Origin: Combretum micranthum
Taxonomy: Eukaryota > Streptophyta > Magnoliopsida > Myrtales > Combretaceae
Length of the DNA: 64,000 nt
NCBI GenBank assembly: GCA_024138025.1
Contig: JAMXBD010003416.1
Span: 1 to 64,000 of the forward strand
Reading direction: 5' to 3'
Under the pieces are notes generated by a model. That model was not told the origin of the DNA and made no database searches. It saw only the letters and a list, made by a program, of their open reading frames with translations. Made by a program: the position numbers and the translations under genes. Positions 36,756-48,340 of the stretch are shown one piece after another. Every line of letters starts with the position of its first letter. The first letter of the stretch is position 1.

Positions 36756-37461
36756 ATGATTGTTATCAGTTTCCAAGCATTAATTTCTCATGTTATTTAG
36801 GTAACCATGCGGAGTCACACCAAAAGCAATTAAAATTAAATATTCCAAAGCACCCACTAGTTCCTTTAAATAATTAAGGAGAATAAAGTCATGCCAATTT
36901 ACTTAGTAGAGTGAAACTGATCTCGTGTCTTCCTAGAATAAGATATCAAATCCTGCGAGGAGAAGTTCTAAAGTAGTGAATCTTTCATGGAATTGCAAAG
37001 TAACTCCGTGTAATGAGAGTAATAGGCTTATTAGTGTAATTATTCCTCATGATGCGAGTCCTTGATAAGATTGGTTAAATAGTAAAACAATAGGGCAACT
37101 CATAATTATCAAACTCAAGTAATTTAGTACTCACATAAATCAAATCATATAACAAAATCAATAAAGCAGTCATATTTAAAATAGAGAACAACCACCTTAT
37201 AATAATTAAATATATATTCAATATAGGAAAATTCTATGGTCCCATTATTAATTTTGACAGGACTGGTCCTGTCACTATCTAAGGACTTACGCCATATCCA
37301 ACTATGATCAAATCACTAATATAATTAATATTCCAGTTACTCTCATCGACGGAACGTAAAAACTCCCTTCAATGTATAATGAAAGTTGTGATTTTCCTTA
37401 TCAATGTGATCATCTTATAATTGAGTTATAAAATAATAGTGATTTAAGCTTATTTATATTA
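36756..37461. other. Intergenic, no supported feature
   Basis: AT-rich. I see nothing recognisable. Confidence 0.5.
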
Positions 37462-37781
37462 TGATTAATATCACAAATGGTAACTAAATTTTGGCAAAAT
37501 ATGAAATTAAATATATAAACTTTCAGATTAATCAATATAGTGCTTGAAAGAACTTATGTTGTACAACAACATATATACCTCCATAAAAAATGGACAACAC
37601 AGTCATACAACGTGACATTTTTAACCAATATATTGGAGCTACCATTGGTGTGTATGGAAAATTTTTTTAGGTATTAAATTGATCAATTTTAAAATTTAGA
37701 TACCAAATTGATCAATTTTAAAGTTTAAATATCTAATTACATATTTGGTCAAAATTCAGATACCATTCGTCACATCTACCC
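37462..37781. mobile_element. Mutator-like MITE with long inverted repeats
   Basis: The left end (CACAAATGGTAACTAAATTT from 37472) and the inverted right end (GACGAATGGTATCTGAATTT) match over about 60 bp, continuing through CAAAATATG / CCAAATATG and AATTA-AT-TA-AAACTTT. The middle is unrelated AT-rich sequence. Long imperfect TIRs without coding capacity fit Mutator-like MITEs. Exact ends and the 9-bp duplication could not be fixed. Confidence 0.62.
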
Positions 37782-39285
37782 TTTATCTATATTATTAAAT
37801 AAATCTTAGTTTATTGATGTAAAAAAAATATACACCAAAGTATGACAGTTACTCCCCTCTCTTTCTCTCTCTATCTTCTTTACTTTCTCTATTTGCATTT
37901 TTATTTTCTCAAAAGTTAACTGTTCCCATTTTTTTTTCTACACACACAGCGTGAGTGCATCATACACTAGTATTATATAAATAGTCAAGTATATATATAT
38001 ATATATATATTAAAATAATCAAGATGAACTAAAAACAGAAGATACTAATATATATGGTCGATGCACTGTAATCAAAGAAAATACAAGCGTATTTCATACT
38101 ATAGTAGTAAAATAAGGGAGTAGGGGCTCTCTTATTGGAGCTAAAATATAAGGACCCTATACCTAGATCACTTATTAGGCTGATGAGCATATAAAATATC
38201 AATAATAATCCTGAATTTTCATATGTATTAATACTTTAATGATTTTCAATAAATTCTGAAATTGAAATAGCCATATTTAAGGGAAAATCAGGAAAAATAT
38301 CAATAAAACAAAACTTTGGCACAGGATATCACAAATAATATATATACTGTATGTACAATAATTGAAAGAATATTTTTAGGCACTATAGACAACATTCCCA
38401 ATAACTTCTGTCGACCGATCTCCTCTCACTTAGTCACCTTTAGGACCCCTCAACTCGTCAAACAGAATTACAAGAGCGTGTAGATTGTGTGATCTGTGTA
38501 AATTAAGAAAGCTCCTGCCTGTATTTATACTGGAATTTTAGGGATTTTTCGATTTTACTAACTATCACTTTTCAAATAAAAGTTAAGATATTTTACCCAT
38601 GATGTTGCCACCTAATTACACGTCGCAGGTCAATTTTTTCTTTAAAAAAAAATTATTGACAAGTTTTGCTACTTTTCCATACAATTTGACACTCAATTAG
38701 GTTATTTTGTTAATTAGTTTGGTAATTCAAGAAAATATCCCCTGCCTTTTTTAGATTATTTGTTAATTTTTTAGACTAATTGTATCAGCTGATGCCCCTA
38801 TTTTATCCCCTGTTCACTAATTTTTAGCGTTAGGGGTAAGTTTAAGGACGTTTAAGTGATTTCACTAGACTTTTAACAATATATTGCAGAAAACCAACCA
38901 ATATTATATTATAGGGATGCACAATAGATATCTTAGTTTGAGTCTTCATGTTTATCTTGTTTAATTTTATCTTTATTTACTGTTTACCATTGGTATTCAT
39001 AATTTATTATTCATTATTTACTATTCATTAGTTTTTAACGAAATTATTTTACTTTTTATTCAATATTATTTACTATATAGTAAATCTTGCTAAGAGTGAT
39101 GAGTTACTCATTAAACCATCTAATATATCTTTAAGTTTTGTCTTAAGGTTGTTGAATTAAATTTATAATCTTATATGTTCTTTTTACTTTTAGTAGCTAT
39201 AATTTCCAATTCTAACTCTAATAGATTTGCAAAATTGGAGAGTCATGCTCTTTATCTTTTTCAATAACTAAACTACCCAAAATCT
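37782..39285. other. Intergenic with (AT)n and a possible LTR piece
   Basis: Contains an (AT)n run at 37991-38010. At about 38400-38640 on the minus strand a GTATAAATACAGG box is followed by leader-like sequence, which could be an LTR promoter remnant. No partner or coding frame was found. Confidence 0.35.
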
Positions 39286-39995
39286 TAGGGATGTAATTGG
39301 ACGGGTCGGTGTCTGATATCCTAAAAACTCTATAAGATCTAAGGCAGAGTTTGAAAAATTGTTTTATGACTCTATATGATTTAAGGTCAGGTTATGGATC
39401 ATAGTTATGATCCAATAGGAAACCTAATATGCTAAAATATAATAAAATTTAAAAATGAAAAATAAAAAAAATTAAATTCAAATGAAAATCGTGGAAAATA
39501 GAATCATTGTGACTCTCTTTTTCATCAATTTATATTAATTATGATATGATCTTTAAAACTTAGCTCATAAAATCATAATTTTTTATTTGTTTAGGTAAAA
39601 CTAATATTCATAGTGTATAGTACATTATATTTTTTCAGTTATGTCATACGTAAATGTTGATTTTTCACAAATAATATGTTAATTTTTTGTTTAGAAAACG
39701 GGGGAAATAATTTTTTAATATTATTTGGAGATATTTTCTTTGTTTTAATAATTTGACTTGGATTTCATTATTTATTTTAGGGGTTAGACTAATTTTTTTT
39801 ATTGATTATATGTTTGTATTATCCTCAATTAAGTCAATCGAGGTAGGGTGGGTTGACTCAATGCCCTTTAGGAGCAAGTTTAGATATAGTTATATAGACT
39901 TTATAAGGTATAGGGTTAAATTTGGAAGGCCTTATAGAGAAGCAGGTTGAGTTTGGGTCTTATATGACTCATTACAAATTTGCCTTGATCGTATT

Positions 39996-40011
39996 TAGGG
40001 GTGAGCGGGTA
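39996..40011 (+). repeat. Left TIR of the hAT element
   Basis: TAGGGGTGAGCGGGTA, an exact inverted match to 44066-44081. Confidence 0.93.
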
Positions 40012-40762
40012 CTGAGTAGAGTATGAGGTACTATCTATACCCTATCTTGTATGGTACAGGATAGTAGATTTGCTATCCGGACCTTACCCTGTAGTATTAT
40101 CTACCCATCATGTGCTCGTACCCTATACTACCCACAGGGTACCCTATGGAACCTGTAAAGTATTTCATGAGCTGATAATTTTTTCATGAATCTGTTTGTA
40201 TATATACTTTATACGACATCAAATAGTATACCTATAGTAAGAAAATAAATAATACTTTTGTTTAATTTAGAATTCAAACACACACATCAAAGCTTATTTT
40301 TAAAATAAAAATTTGATCAATACAAGTAAACTAACAATTTCATATTAGAAAAACACAAAAAACAACACCAAAAATCTGATCAATACAAATAAAAAACCAG
40401 CCCAGCAAAGTTGTGAAATCTAGTAGCTTCAACAAGAACACAAAAACAGCTTGAGAATCATCTCTAAAACTCCTTCAACTTCTAGAAAGCATAGCTTATG
40501 AGGCAGCTTGTTGTAAAACTGAAATGAAAGAAAATTTACAACATGAAGGAGAAAGTTCATGTGATGCACAAAGTCTATGGTGCCTTTGAACATGTCTGCT
40601 AAGCACATAAATAACAAGAATTAAAATCTAAGTAAACATTGCAAAAGATAATTAGAAACTAATCATGGTACATATTAAGAAATTCCTACCACAAACATAG
40701 CCACTTCATCAGGTGAAAATGCATTTTGTCTTATATTTTAGTCAACATCCAAAATTTCTTCA

Positions 40763-43000
40763 TCAATCGAACTTGTCTCTACATATTAAAAAAAATACAG
40801 TTAAATAAAAAGTTAGTAACTTGGAATACAAAATAAAGTTACAAAGTTGAATAACTAATACAAGAGGAAAAAAAGAAATAAATATTAATACAAAAAACAT
40901 ACTCATCTCGTATCTTTCAGCATTTTCTAAATATTCTTCCATAGAAATTGGCTTTAGATTGTTTCTCAACCAGTCTTGTGCACAAATCAAGCATTCAATA
41001 ACCCTTGGTGTCAAAGAGCTACGAAATTGGTCAAGAACTCGACCTGAAGTGTTAAATGCAGACTCTGATGCAACAGTTGACATAGGAATAAGCAAAATGT
41101 CCCTTGCCATTTAAGAAAGAACTCTAAATCTTGAACTGTTAGCTCTCCACCAAGCTAAAATGTCAAAGTCATCATCATGCTTTTCATGTGGTTGCTCTAA
41201 ATATTGATCCAACTCAGATTTATGAATGTCATTTTTCTCGGCTTCCATAAACTTTTCAAAACCTTCTTTGATTTTTCCGGGGGGTTCATCTAAAACATGA
41301 ATATCATCATCACCAATAATTTGATCCCCTATCTCCATATCAAGTGAGGCCTGAGAACTTTGGTGTATCTTATACTCAAGAACACAATCATAAAACTCAA
41401 ACAATCTACCAATCACATTCTTCATGTTGCTAAGCATTGCTTCTACCTTCGCATCATCATTACCATAAATTTCTTTGTAGCAATATTTCACAAACTTCAA
41501 TTTATACCTCGGATCTAACACAACAGCAACCAACACCATCAAATTTGTTTTCTCAACACTTTCATAATATTTGAAAAACTTTTCTCTCATTTTTCTTGTC
41601 ATTGACTGAAAAGAAGGATCTGGATCATTCTCCCACTCATTTAAAGATGTCAAAATGCCAACAACTTCATAAAAGTAAGAGTTAGATATAACATACAATG
41701 ATCTTGATATCTTGTTTGTTGTCTCATAGAATTTTCTCAAAGATCTAGACAAAACACTAGCATTTTCCCAATCTTCACATAGGGAGACATCATTACTAAG
41801 CTCAATTGTATATGATAGGTCCTCATCTTCCAATCTTTGGAAGGCTTTCTTGAACTTAAGGGTAGTTTCTAACATAAGATGCATGGAGTTCCGTCTAGTA
41901 GAAATGTCTAAACACACATAACCTTTATAAGTGATTCTTTCTTGCTCAATACATGCTTCGAATTGTTGAGCTCTAGAAGGTGAACTTCACACATATCTTA
42001 TAATACTTTTAATTCGATCTATGGAGTCTTGAATTTCTATTAACCCATACTTTACAATCAAGCTTAAAATATGGGCACCACATCTCATTTGGAAGGATTC
42101 CTCATTCAATATAAGCAAACCATCACATTTATATTCTCTTTCAAGTATTTCAAAGCAGTGTCATTTAAAGATGCATTATCAACAGTAATAGTAGAAATTC
42201 TATCTTCTAACCCCTATTCATGTATCCATTTCTCTACCATCTTGCCAATATCCTTACCCTTATGACTAGGCATGATAACAAAATTAAGGATCTTTTTATG
42301 CAATGCCCAAGAATCATCAACAAAATGTGTAGAGACATAAATAGCTAAGGTTTTGAATGGAAGTCCAAATATCAGTTGTAAAAGCAATCCTAAATTTTAA
42401 AGATTTGAATCTTTCCATCAATTGGGACTTTTCTTGAACATAAAGCTTCATGCAATCCTTAGCTATAGTAAAACGTGATACATGCTTAAACATTGATTGC
42501 ACTGCACTAACAAAATCCCTAAAACATTCACGCTCCACAGTAGAGAATGGTTGCTCACCAATAATGACCATTCGAGCGAGCATACGTCTATAATGATCTT
42601 GGTCAAACTTCCATGAGATAAGATAGCCATTGTCACTATCAGTTACATCTTCCTCTACTTTTTTTAATGAAGTAAGAATCTTTTGCTTTTTATCCATATT
42701 TTGGGGAAATGGAGAACAGGATCTCAAATGCTTCAACATAGAAGATGTACCCCAACCAGAATCATATAGTAATTTAATTCCATAATAATTGCACTTTGTC
42801 TTAATAGTCTTCTGCTTATGTTTATGTGTACTAGTAATGTTAATAAAATGAGCCCAATCAGGTGAACCTTTGTTTTTCTTGGGACATATCTGGGATGAAG
42901 AGTCATTGGCTGATAATGCAAGCACTTTACTTGAACTTAGAGTATTATTCTCCTCTCCTTTACTTTCCACTTTCGCTCTAGAAAAATCACAATATAGCAA
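40763..43000 (-). pseudogene. hAT-family transposase (BED finger, RNase H-like core, dimerisation domain), broken
   Basis: Three blocks in gene order on the minus strand. 43000-42317 carries a BED-type zinc finger (SPDWAHF ... KCNYYGIKL ... SMLKHLRSC), where the second Cys of CXXC is Tyr, then ITTDIWTS-type catalytic-core sequence (FTTDIWTSIQNLSYLCL). 42316-41918 encodes ALHKKILNFVIMPSHKGKDI and ITVDNASLND, the second acidic motif of hAT transposases, with a TAG and a frameshift. 41917-41111 encodes LDISTRRNSMHLMLETTLKF, VVLDPRYKLKFVKY and DILAWWRANSSRFRVLS, then a TAA. 41110-40763 continues in the same frame with STVASESAFNTSGRVLDQFR, the hAT C-terminal dimerisation motif. It is close to full length for a RICESLEEPER/ZBED-like transposase but has at least three lesions. 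Confidence 0.92.
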
Positions 43001-44065
43001 GATAAATTAGTCATTAGCTCAAATGTACATGCTTTACATTTATAGTTCATAAAAATGCACATGCTTTATATTTATGTATGGCATGTTAATTGAAGCCATT
43101 AATTAGATCATTTATATAAACGAGGTTAAAGTCCTCAGGAACACATACCCAAAGAAAAATTATGTCGAGAACATATCCAAAGCTATAAGTGTATCCTTAA
43201 TCACAGACCAAGAGAAGGCAATCAATAGCCAATCCTTCACCACTCCAAGAATTTTCTACCAAAGACCGGCCTATGGACTTCTCTTAAATCTTACGACACA
43301 TGACATCCATTTTTTTTATCTCACTTCAAGAATGTTTTCACATAAAATAATAAAGAAAAAAATTAGAAATTAAAAAAAAACTAAAAATTTAAATGAATAA
43401 CGCATAATCCAAGAAGCTAGCTTCAGATCATGTTGTGTTAATAAAGTATATACTCATTGCACAACAAGCATTTTGTAGAAACACGTTTAACCATGTCAAA
43501 TCTTTAATTGATCGCAACAAAATATACAAAATATGCATAATGTAGAATACTCCATATGTTAAAACAAAGAGAGAGAGGAAGGAAATGCTTGCTCTAAAAT
43601 TAAATCGTTGCAAAATTTTTGTTGGCAAGATATTCCACCGTAGATTGAAAAAAAAAAATTGAAAATGAAAACGACAACAAAATATACAAAATGAACATAC
43701 CTTTTCATGGAGGATTGAGGAGTGATGAGCAAATGAGTGGCGTGAGAAAGGAGTGTAGGTGGCTGAGATAGAATCACGGAGATTGGCATGAAAATGATAG
43801 TAAATTTAGAGGTTTGTTAGGCTGGGCCAAATGTAAAGTATATTATTATTGTTTAACCAGAAAAAATATTATTATCAGTTTTAGTTTCTTTTTTTTTTTA
43901 GATTTATATTGGGTGGGTACAGGGTATTGAAACTCATACCCGTACAGTACCCTAAAAATATAGGGTCCAAAAAATTCTACTCGTATCCTACCCTATAGCC
44001 TTTGATACCCACCCAGACTCTACTCGATCGAGCAGGGTTCGGGTACATATCTAATGCGACAGGGT

Positions 44066-44081
44066 TACCCGCTCACCCCTA
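44066..44081 (-). repeat. Right TIR of the hAT element
   Basis: Plus strand TACCCGCTCACCCCTA, the exact reverse complement of the left TIR. Confidence 0.93.
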
Positions 44082-44101
44082 ATTGTATCCCTACAAAATC
44101 C

Positions 44102-44312
44102 TTTAAAATGTCATATAACTTTAACAAGATATTGACATAAGTCAGGTCTGATCCATAACTTGGCTTAGCCCAACTCTGGTGAACATAATGCATTAATCTG
44201 GCCCGATCATATGGGTCATGACTCATCAATGACCCAATGAGTTACTAGGTCTTAATCAATTCAGGCCTTCGACCCATGCAACTCGTTGTGTCGAGCCAAG
44301 TCAACCAAATTT

Positions 44313-44364
<52 letters not shown>

Positions 44365-45247
44365 GAAAATTAGAAAAAATTAAATGTAAAAGAGAACAAA
44401 ATGTTTAAACTATATTCCATGTGAATAGTGAAAATTTATTATTACTATTCACAACATGTGTTGTTATATTTAATAATACAAGTAATAAGTATACTTGCAA
44501 AGTTGTCTAATTGAATTTTCATAGATTTCTATCAAAGTGATCTTTTGTCTCTCAACAATGTGAGACTTCTTTTTCTCTTTATGGAAGTTATTTGTACATC
44601 GAGTATTTTGTGGTTTGGCTTATTCCACAATTATTAGTAGATGTAATCGTATATAAATCAATGCATACATTGAATAATTCTATTAACAAATGAGTAAAAA
44701 GCTATAAATCTTAGCCCAATTGTATATCGAGTTATAATTTAGTTTTACTTAATTTTAAATTTTTTTTTAATCTTGTCTTCATTTTATTTTTCTTGGCAAT
44801 TTTTTATCATGCAAAATTATTTTTAAAATTAAATACAAAATTTATTTGATTCTATAGTCATAAATTGGCCTGTGAATTGATGGGTGACTCAAAACTAGCT
44901 CGGCCAGTATATAGTCAGGCGAGATCCAAGCCATAACTCCCAAGACTCGTGAATCAGTAGGTTTAGGCCGGTCCCAGGCTGGGTATGGCCCATGTCGACA
45001 TCTAGCTTCCTAACCCGTGTCGATGTCTTAGCTTCAACCTTGATACTTAGATTAAATGACTAGGCATTACACACACGTTCCCCTCACATTTGCCTCTTTT
45101 TTGACATCTTTTTCCATTTTCCTCTTTTCTGTTTTCAATAAATCTAATAAAGCCTAATATATATTGTTGGATTTTTTGTCCGTTTAGCATCATTAATGAT
45201 ATTAATTACTTAAATAATGTTTGATGATTATTAATTACCAAATTCCC
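44102..45247. other. Intergenic, probable decayed hAT/MITE debris and GT/GA microsatellite
   Basis: Bases 44140-44300 and 44870-45010 contain GGCCCGA/GGCCCATGTCGACATCTA-type sequence often seen at the ends of plant hAT MITEs, but no matching pair of ends could be established. No coding frame. Confidence 0.35.
44313..44364 (+). repeat. Compound (GT)n(GA)n microsatellite
   Basis: About ten GT units run directly into about ten GA units, then an imperfect GA tail. Confidence 0.9.
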
Positions 45248-45270
45248 TTTTTTTTTTTTTTTTTTTTTTT
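45248..45270 (-). repeat. Poly(A) tail of the LINE (poly-T on plus)
   Basis: Twenty-three consecutive T's on the plus strand, at the position expected for the 3' end of the minus-strand LINE. Confidence 0.6.
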
Positions 45271-45316
45271 GCTAAAGAAAGGATAATTCATTCCAAACAT
45301 CAAGTGTTTAATATAT

Positions 45317-46752
45317 TGTTGAGATGAAAATTACTCTTAATTCTTGGGAATAAATTAGATTAATTTGTTATTAATTTTATAGAAATTATATGGAATTGGT
45401 ACTTAATCGTGATTTATATGAATATCAGGTCTTTGAAGCCAAAAGAAGTGAAAAATACAAGATTGGAGCAAAATTGAATCAAAGGAGAAAAATTACATTG
45501 AAGGCCGGCTGTGCATATGCTTAGGCTGTCGGCCTTTATCATTCTGGACATCACGCACACAATAAAGGCCGCCAGCTTATCTATCAACGCCGTCGGCCAT
45601 TACTACGCTGGACGCACGAAAGGAGATCAAAGCCGTCGGCGTATCTGGGCTTCTTGCCGGCCATCCTGGGAATTTCGCTAGCCTTCTTGTAACGGCTGGG
45701 TAAATGAAAAGCTGTAACGGCCGAGTAAATGAAAAGTTGTAATGGCTGGGTAAATGAAAATCCATGAAGCATTTAGGCAGGTCAATTCATGATCTAAACG
45801 GATCCAGCCTTTGTCCCTACGAATTCCATAACTTCCAAACTTGTATTTATATATTATTTAGGGTTTCTTTCAGGAGGATTCATTCATTCCCTATTCATTC
45901 CATATTTTAGATACAATTTTGTAAGAAAAACCTAGAGAGATTTTCTGAGGTCATGAAGGGCTAAACTCCAAATCTAGCCAAAGGGATTATTGCAAATCAA
46001 TTCAAGATGGATTGTGAGACCAAAGTGGTTTGATTTCATTGTTCTCTATTTTGAATATTTATATTTCATCAGATTTATTTGTGATTGTTTGTCTATTATT
46101 GATATAACTTTGGATCCGGTTGTATTAGATAACAAACAATAATCAATCAATTAGGACTCAAATCCGTAATTGTATGAATCTCCTAATATAAAGTGATGAA
46201 ACAACACAATAGTCGTAAATAGATGATTATTTGTTGTTGTTGATGAAATATAATCTATTCTAAATAATCCATGCTCTATGAGATTGTTGATTAGGGTTAG
46301 GTCTCTCTAATTTCTAATGCAATTGATAGATTAAACCTTAAGAGCGTGTTTAGGGTTGTCTATTCGATTAGGAATAATCAAAGATCTTATCTTGGTTATT
46401 TAATATATAAAAAGAGATTGATTTTCAGAGCTTGTTAAAAATTATAACTAATCTATTCAAAATAGGAATAATAATTATTGAGTCAAGGATCAATCCCGGG
46501 AATTGAATTATAATAAGACCTAGGCTAGATAATCTTTTTAATATAGAAATTTTTGTTAATTAGATATAGGTTTATTTTAATCGTGTGATTTCAAAAACCC
46601 CTTATTTTATTTTTCTTTTTTCTCTTCTTAATCTCGATAGAAACTTGGGAATTTTACCAGTCCCTGTGGAGACGATCCTGCTCACTCTATTTACAAATAT
46701 TTAAAGCAGGTTGATTATAAATTATTATTTTTGTTGGATTCGACACCCACCA
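45317..46752 (+). repeat. Probable solo LTR (1436 bp) inside the LINE 3' UTR
   Basis: The block starts TGTTGAGATG and ends CACCCACCA. The flanking pentamers are TATAT (45312-45316) and TATAC (46753-46757), four of five matching. Its 3' end has GTCCCTGTGGAGACGATCC and TTGTTGGATTCGACACC, the kind of sequence that closes many plant LTRs just before the PBS. A TATTTATATATTATTTAGGG box near 45848 could be its promoter. No PBS or coding sequence follows, hence solo. The ends are inferred by eye. Confidence 0.6.
45688..45762 (+). repeat. Three tandem 25-bp repeats in the solo LTR
   Basis: Units at 45688, 45713 and 45738 follow TGTAACGGCTGGGTAAATGA plus five further bases, with few changes between units. 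They lie in a GC-rich patch (45500-45700) that contrasts with the AT-rich surroundings and would fall in the U3 region. Confidence 0.88.
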
Positions 46753-46759
46753 TATACCA

Positions 46760-47280
46760 AATAGAACAACAAAAGAAGAAATAGAAAAACTATCTAAAGA
46801 GTCATTGCTTAAAATAGAGAACAAAGAAGATGGGGGTTTATGAACCCAATCCAGATGGCACATCTTCATTCTACTGTGAATTGCTATCCAATTAACAGCT
46901 GAGTTAGCTTTTCTAGGAATTAAATTGAATTTCACTTTATCAAAAAAAGGTAAGAGAGAAGGCACATCTATCAGGATAGATTGCAAGCACCATGGAGCTT
47001 CTATATCCTGTATTAAAGCTCGGTACACTATGGCTGAATCTATTTTAACCGTAAGCCTTAGCCATCCTCTACTCTTAGCATAAATAATGGAGCCTCTTAC
47101 TGCATATGCCTTGGCTTCCAAAACAGAATCGACCGTTATGGACCTGCTATTGCCCCCTAAAACCACACCGCTATAGTCTCTTGCAATTGGCCCTACTGCT
47201 GCTTCACCTTTTAGTGGATCAACAGAAGCATCACAATTGACTTTGATGACATTTTCAGCATGGGGCACCACCTTATGTCG
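46760..47280 (-). pseudogene. RNase H domain of the LINE
   Basis: The block encodes IKVNCDASVDPLKGEAAVG, LEAKAYAVRGSIIYAKSRGW, VKIDSAIVYRAL and LIPRKANSAVNWIAIHSR. These hold the catalytic D, E and D and the final motif of the plant L1 RNase H domain. It follows zf-RVT sequence with frameshifts at 47280-47670. The frame continues past 46752 into the solo LTR by chance and has no biological end there. Confidence 0.88.
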
Positions 47281-48340
47281 GTTTTGTGCATCATAGCCAA
47301 GGTAGCATGTGTGTGACCAAGCTGCTTCCGAGAAGAGAAACTTAAAAGAACCAACATGTTCCCATTGAGATGCCGACCCTGTGAAGGAGTATTAGAGTAG
47401 TATAGAACCTGTGCTAAAGTCTTCTCTGATATAGACTTTCCATCATACGATTATTGCTAGCGCTGGCCGGAATCTCTTGATGAGACTGACCGCTACTACC
47501 CATATTCATTATATCTTCTTGCTATTGAGTGTTAGTTTCTGAGATGCTCAAGTTGGTTTCTGTTCGGCAAGACACAATTCTTGGTTAGCGCCATTCATTT
47601 AAAAGGTGGGTGCTATTCATGGCATTGTCATAATGGTTAGACACTTGATTAAGATGGTCATCATGATAAGATTTTTACACTGCCTTATCCAAAATTATAT
47701 CAAGTTCCAGCAAAGTTTTTTCTACCATAGCTATTGTTGAATACACCTCTGAGGCCTTTTTTCCAAAAACTGTTGAGCATCTCACCTTCCATATAGACCA
47801 CATAACAATACTTAGCTTGGCAAAATAAAGAAATTTAGTCTTTTTGTCTAGGAAAACCTGAAGGCAAGAAGTCATCCAATCATCTAGAGTAGTAACCTGT
47901 GTTGGGGTAATACGGAACCCTAAGGTGGCAAACCAAACCAAATGTGTCCATGAACAGCACAGAATTAAATATTCCACAGATTTAACTTCCAAACAAAATC
48001 GACAAACAGGTGATTGGATTGCATTTCTTCTTGCTAAATTCTTTTGTGTAGGTAGAGCATCATTTAAAGCGCGCAAATGAAATGTTTGATTTTGCGAATA
48101 CTCGGGTTGTGCCATACTAGCTTCCAAACTTCCTTTCCTATGCTATGAGAGCTTCAAGCTTGCAGATTCTGTTGATGAGTATTACATCTAAGGAAGTTAT
48201 AGACTGATCTGACTGAGCATTTACCATTTTTCTCATGATGCCATACCAATCTGTCTTCATTCTAGCATGAGGGAGAGGTATCTTGAGTATAGCTTGGATA
48301 GTATATTCATCAAACCGCTTTTTCAATTCATGCAAATTCC
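47281..48340 (-). pseudogene. zf-RVT region of the LINE
   Basis: Block 48127-47675 encodes RALNDALPTQKNLARRN and PVCRFCLEVKSVEYLILCCS, the Cys-rich zf-RVT motif of plant L1 ORF2, then WTHLVWFATLGF. Block 48335-48138 encodes MHELKKRFDEYTIQAILKIP, the segment just upstream. The stretch 47281-47674 is a degraded linker to RNase H. Confidence 0.87.

Larger units (their letters stand above)
39996..44081 (-). mobile_element. hAT transposon with perfect 16-bp TIRs, 4086 bp
   Basis: Both ends carry TAGGGGTGAGCGGGTA (39996-40011, and inverted 44066-44081), identical at all 16 positions. The flanking octamers ATCGTATT (39988-39995) and ATTGTATC (44082-44089) match at six of eight, as expected for an aged hAT 8-bp duplication. 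Subterminal zones at both ends are full of GGGTAC/GTACCC- and ACCCTAT-type repeats, likely transposase binding sites by analogy. The interior holds one minus-strand transposase gene with stops. Confidence 0.9.
39286..44093. mobile_element. Outer hAT-type MITE, interrupted by an inner hAT element
   Basis: The left terminus TAGGGATGTAATTGG (39286) and the right terminus ...TATCCCTA (ending 44093) are inverted versions of each other. They are flanked by 8-bp duplications CAAAATCT (39278-39285) and CAAAATCC (44094-44101), seven of eight matching. Its own sequence is 39286-39995 plus the last bases 44090-44093. The rest is the inner transposon, which landed within about 12 bp of the right end. Confidence 0.78.

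Noticed and set aside
38380..38900. Possible minus-strand LTR with GTATAAATACAGG box
   Set aside because: No second copy, PBS, or TG/CA ends with a target duplication could be found, so it is left as an unproven segment.
46687..46759. C-terminal extension of the LINE RNase H frame
   Set aside because: The frame simply continues into the adjoining solo LTR. It is chance read-through after the RNase H domain.
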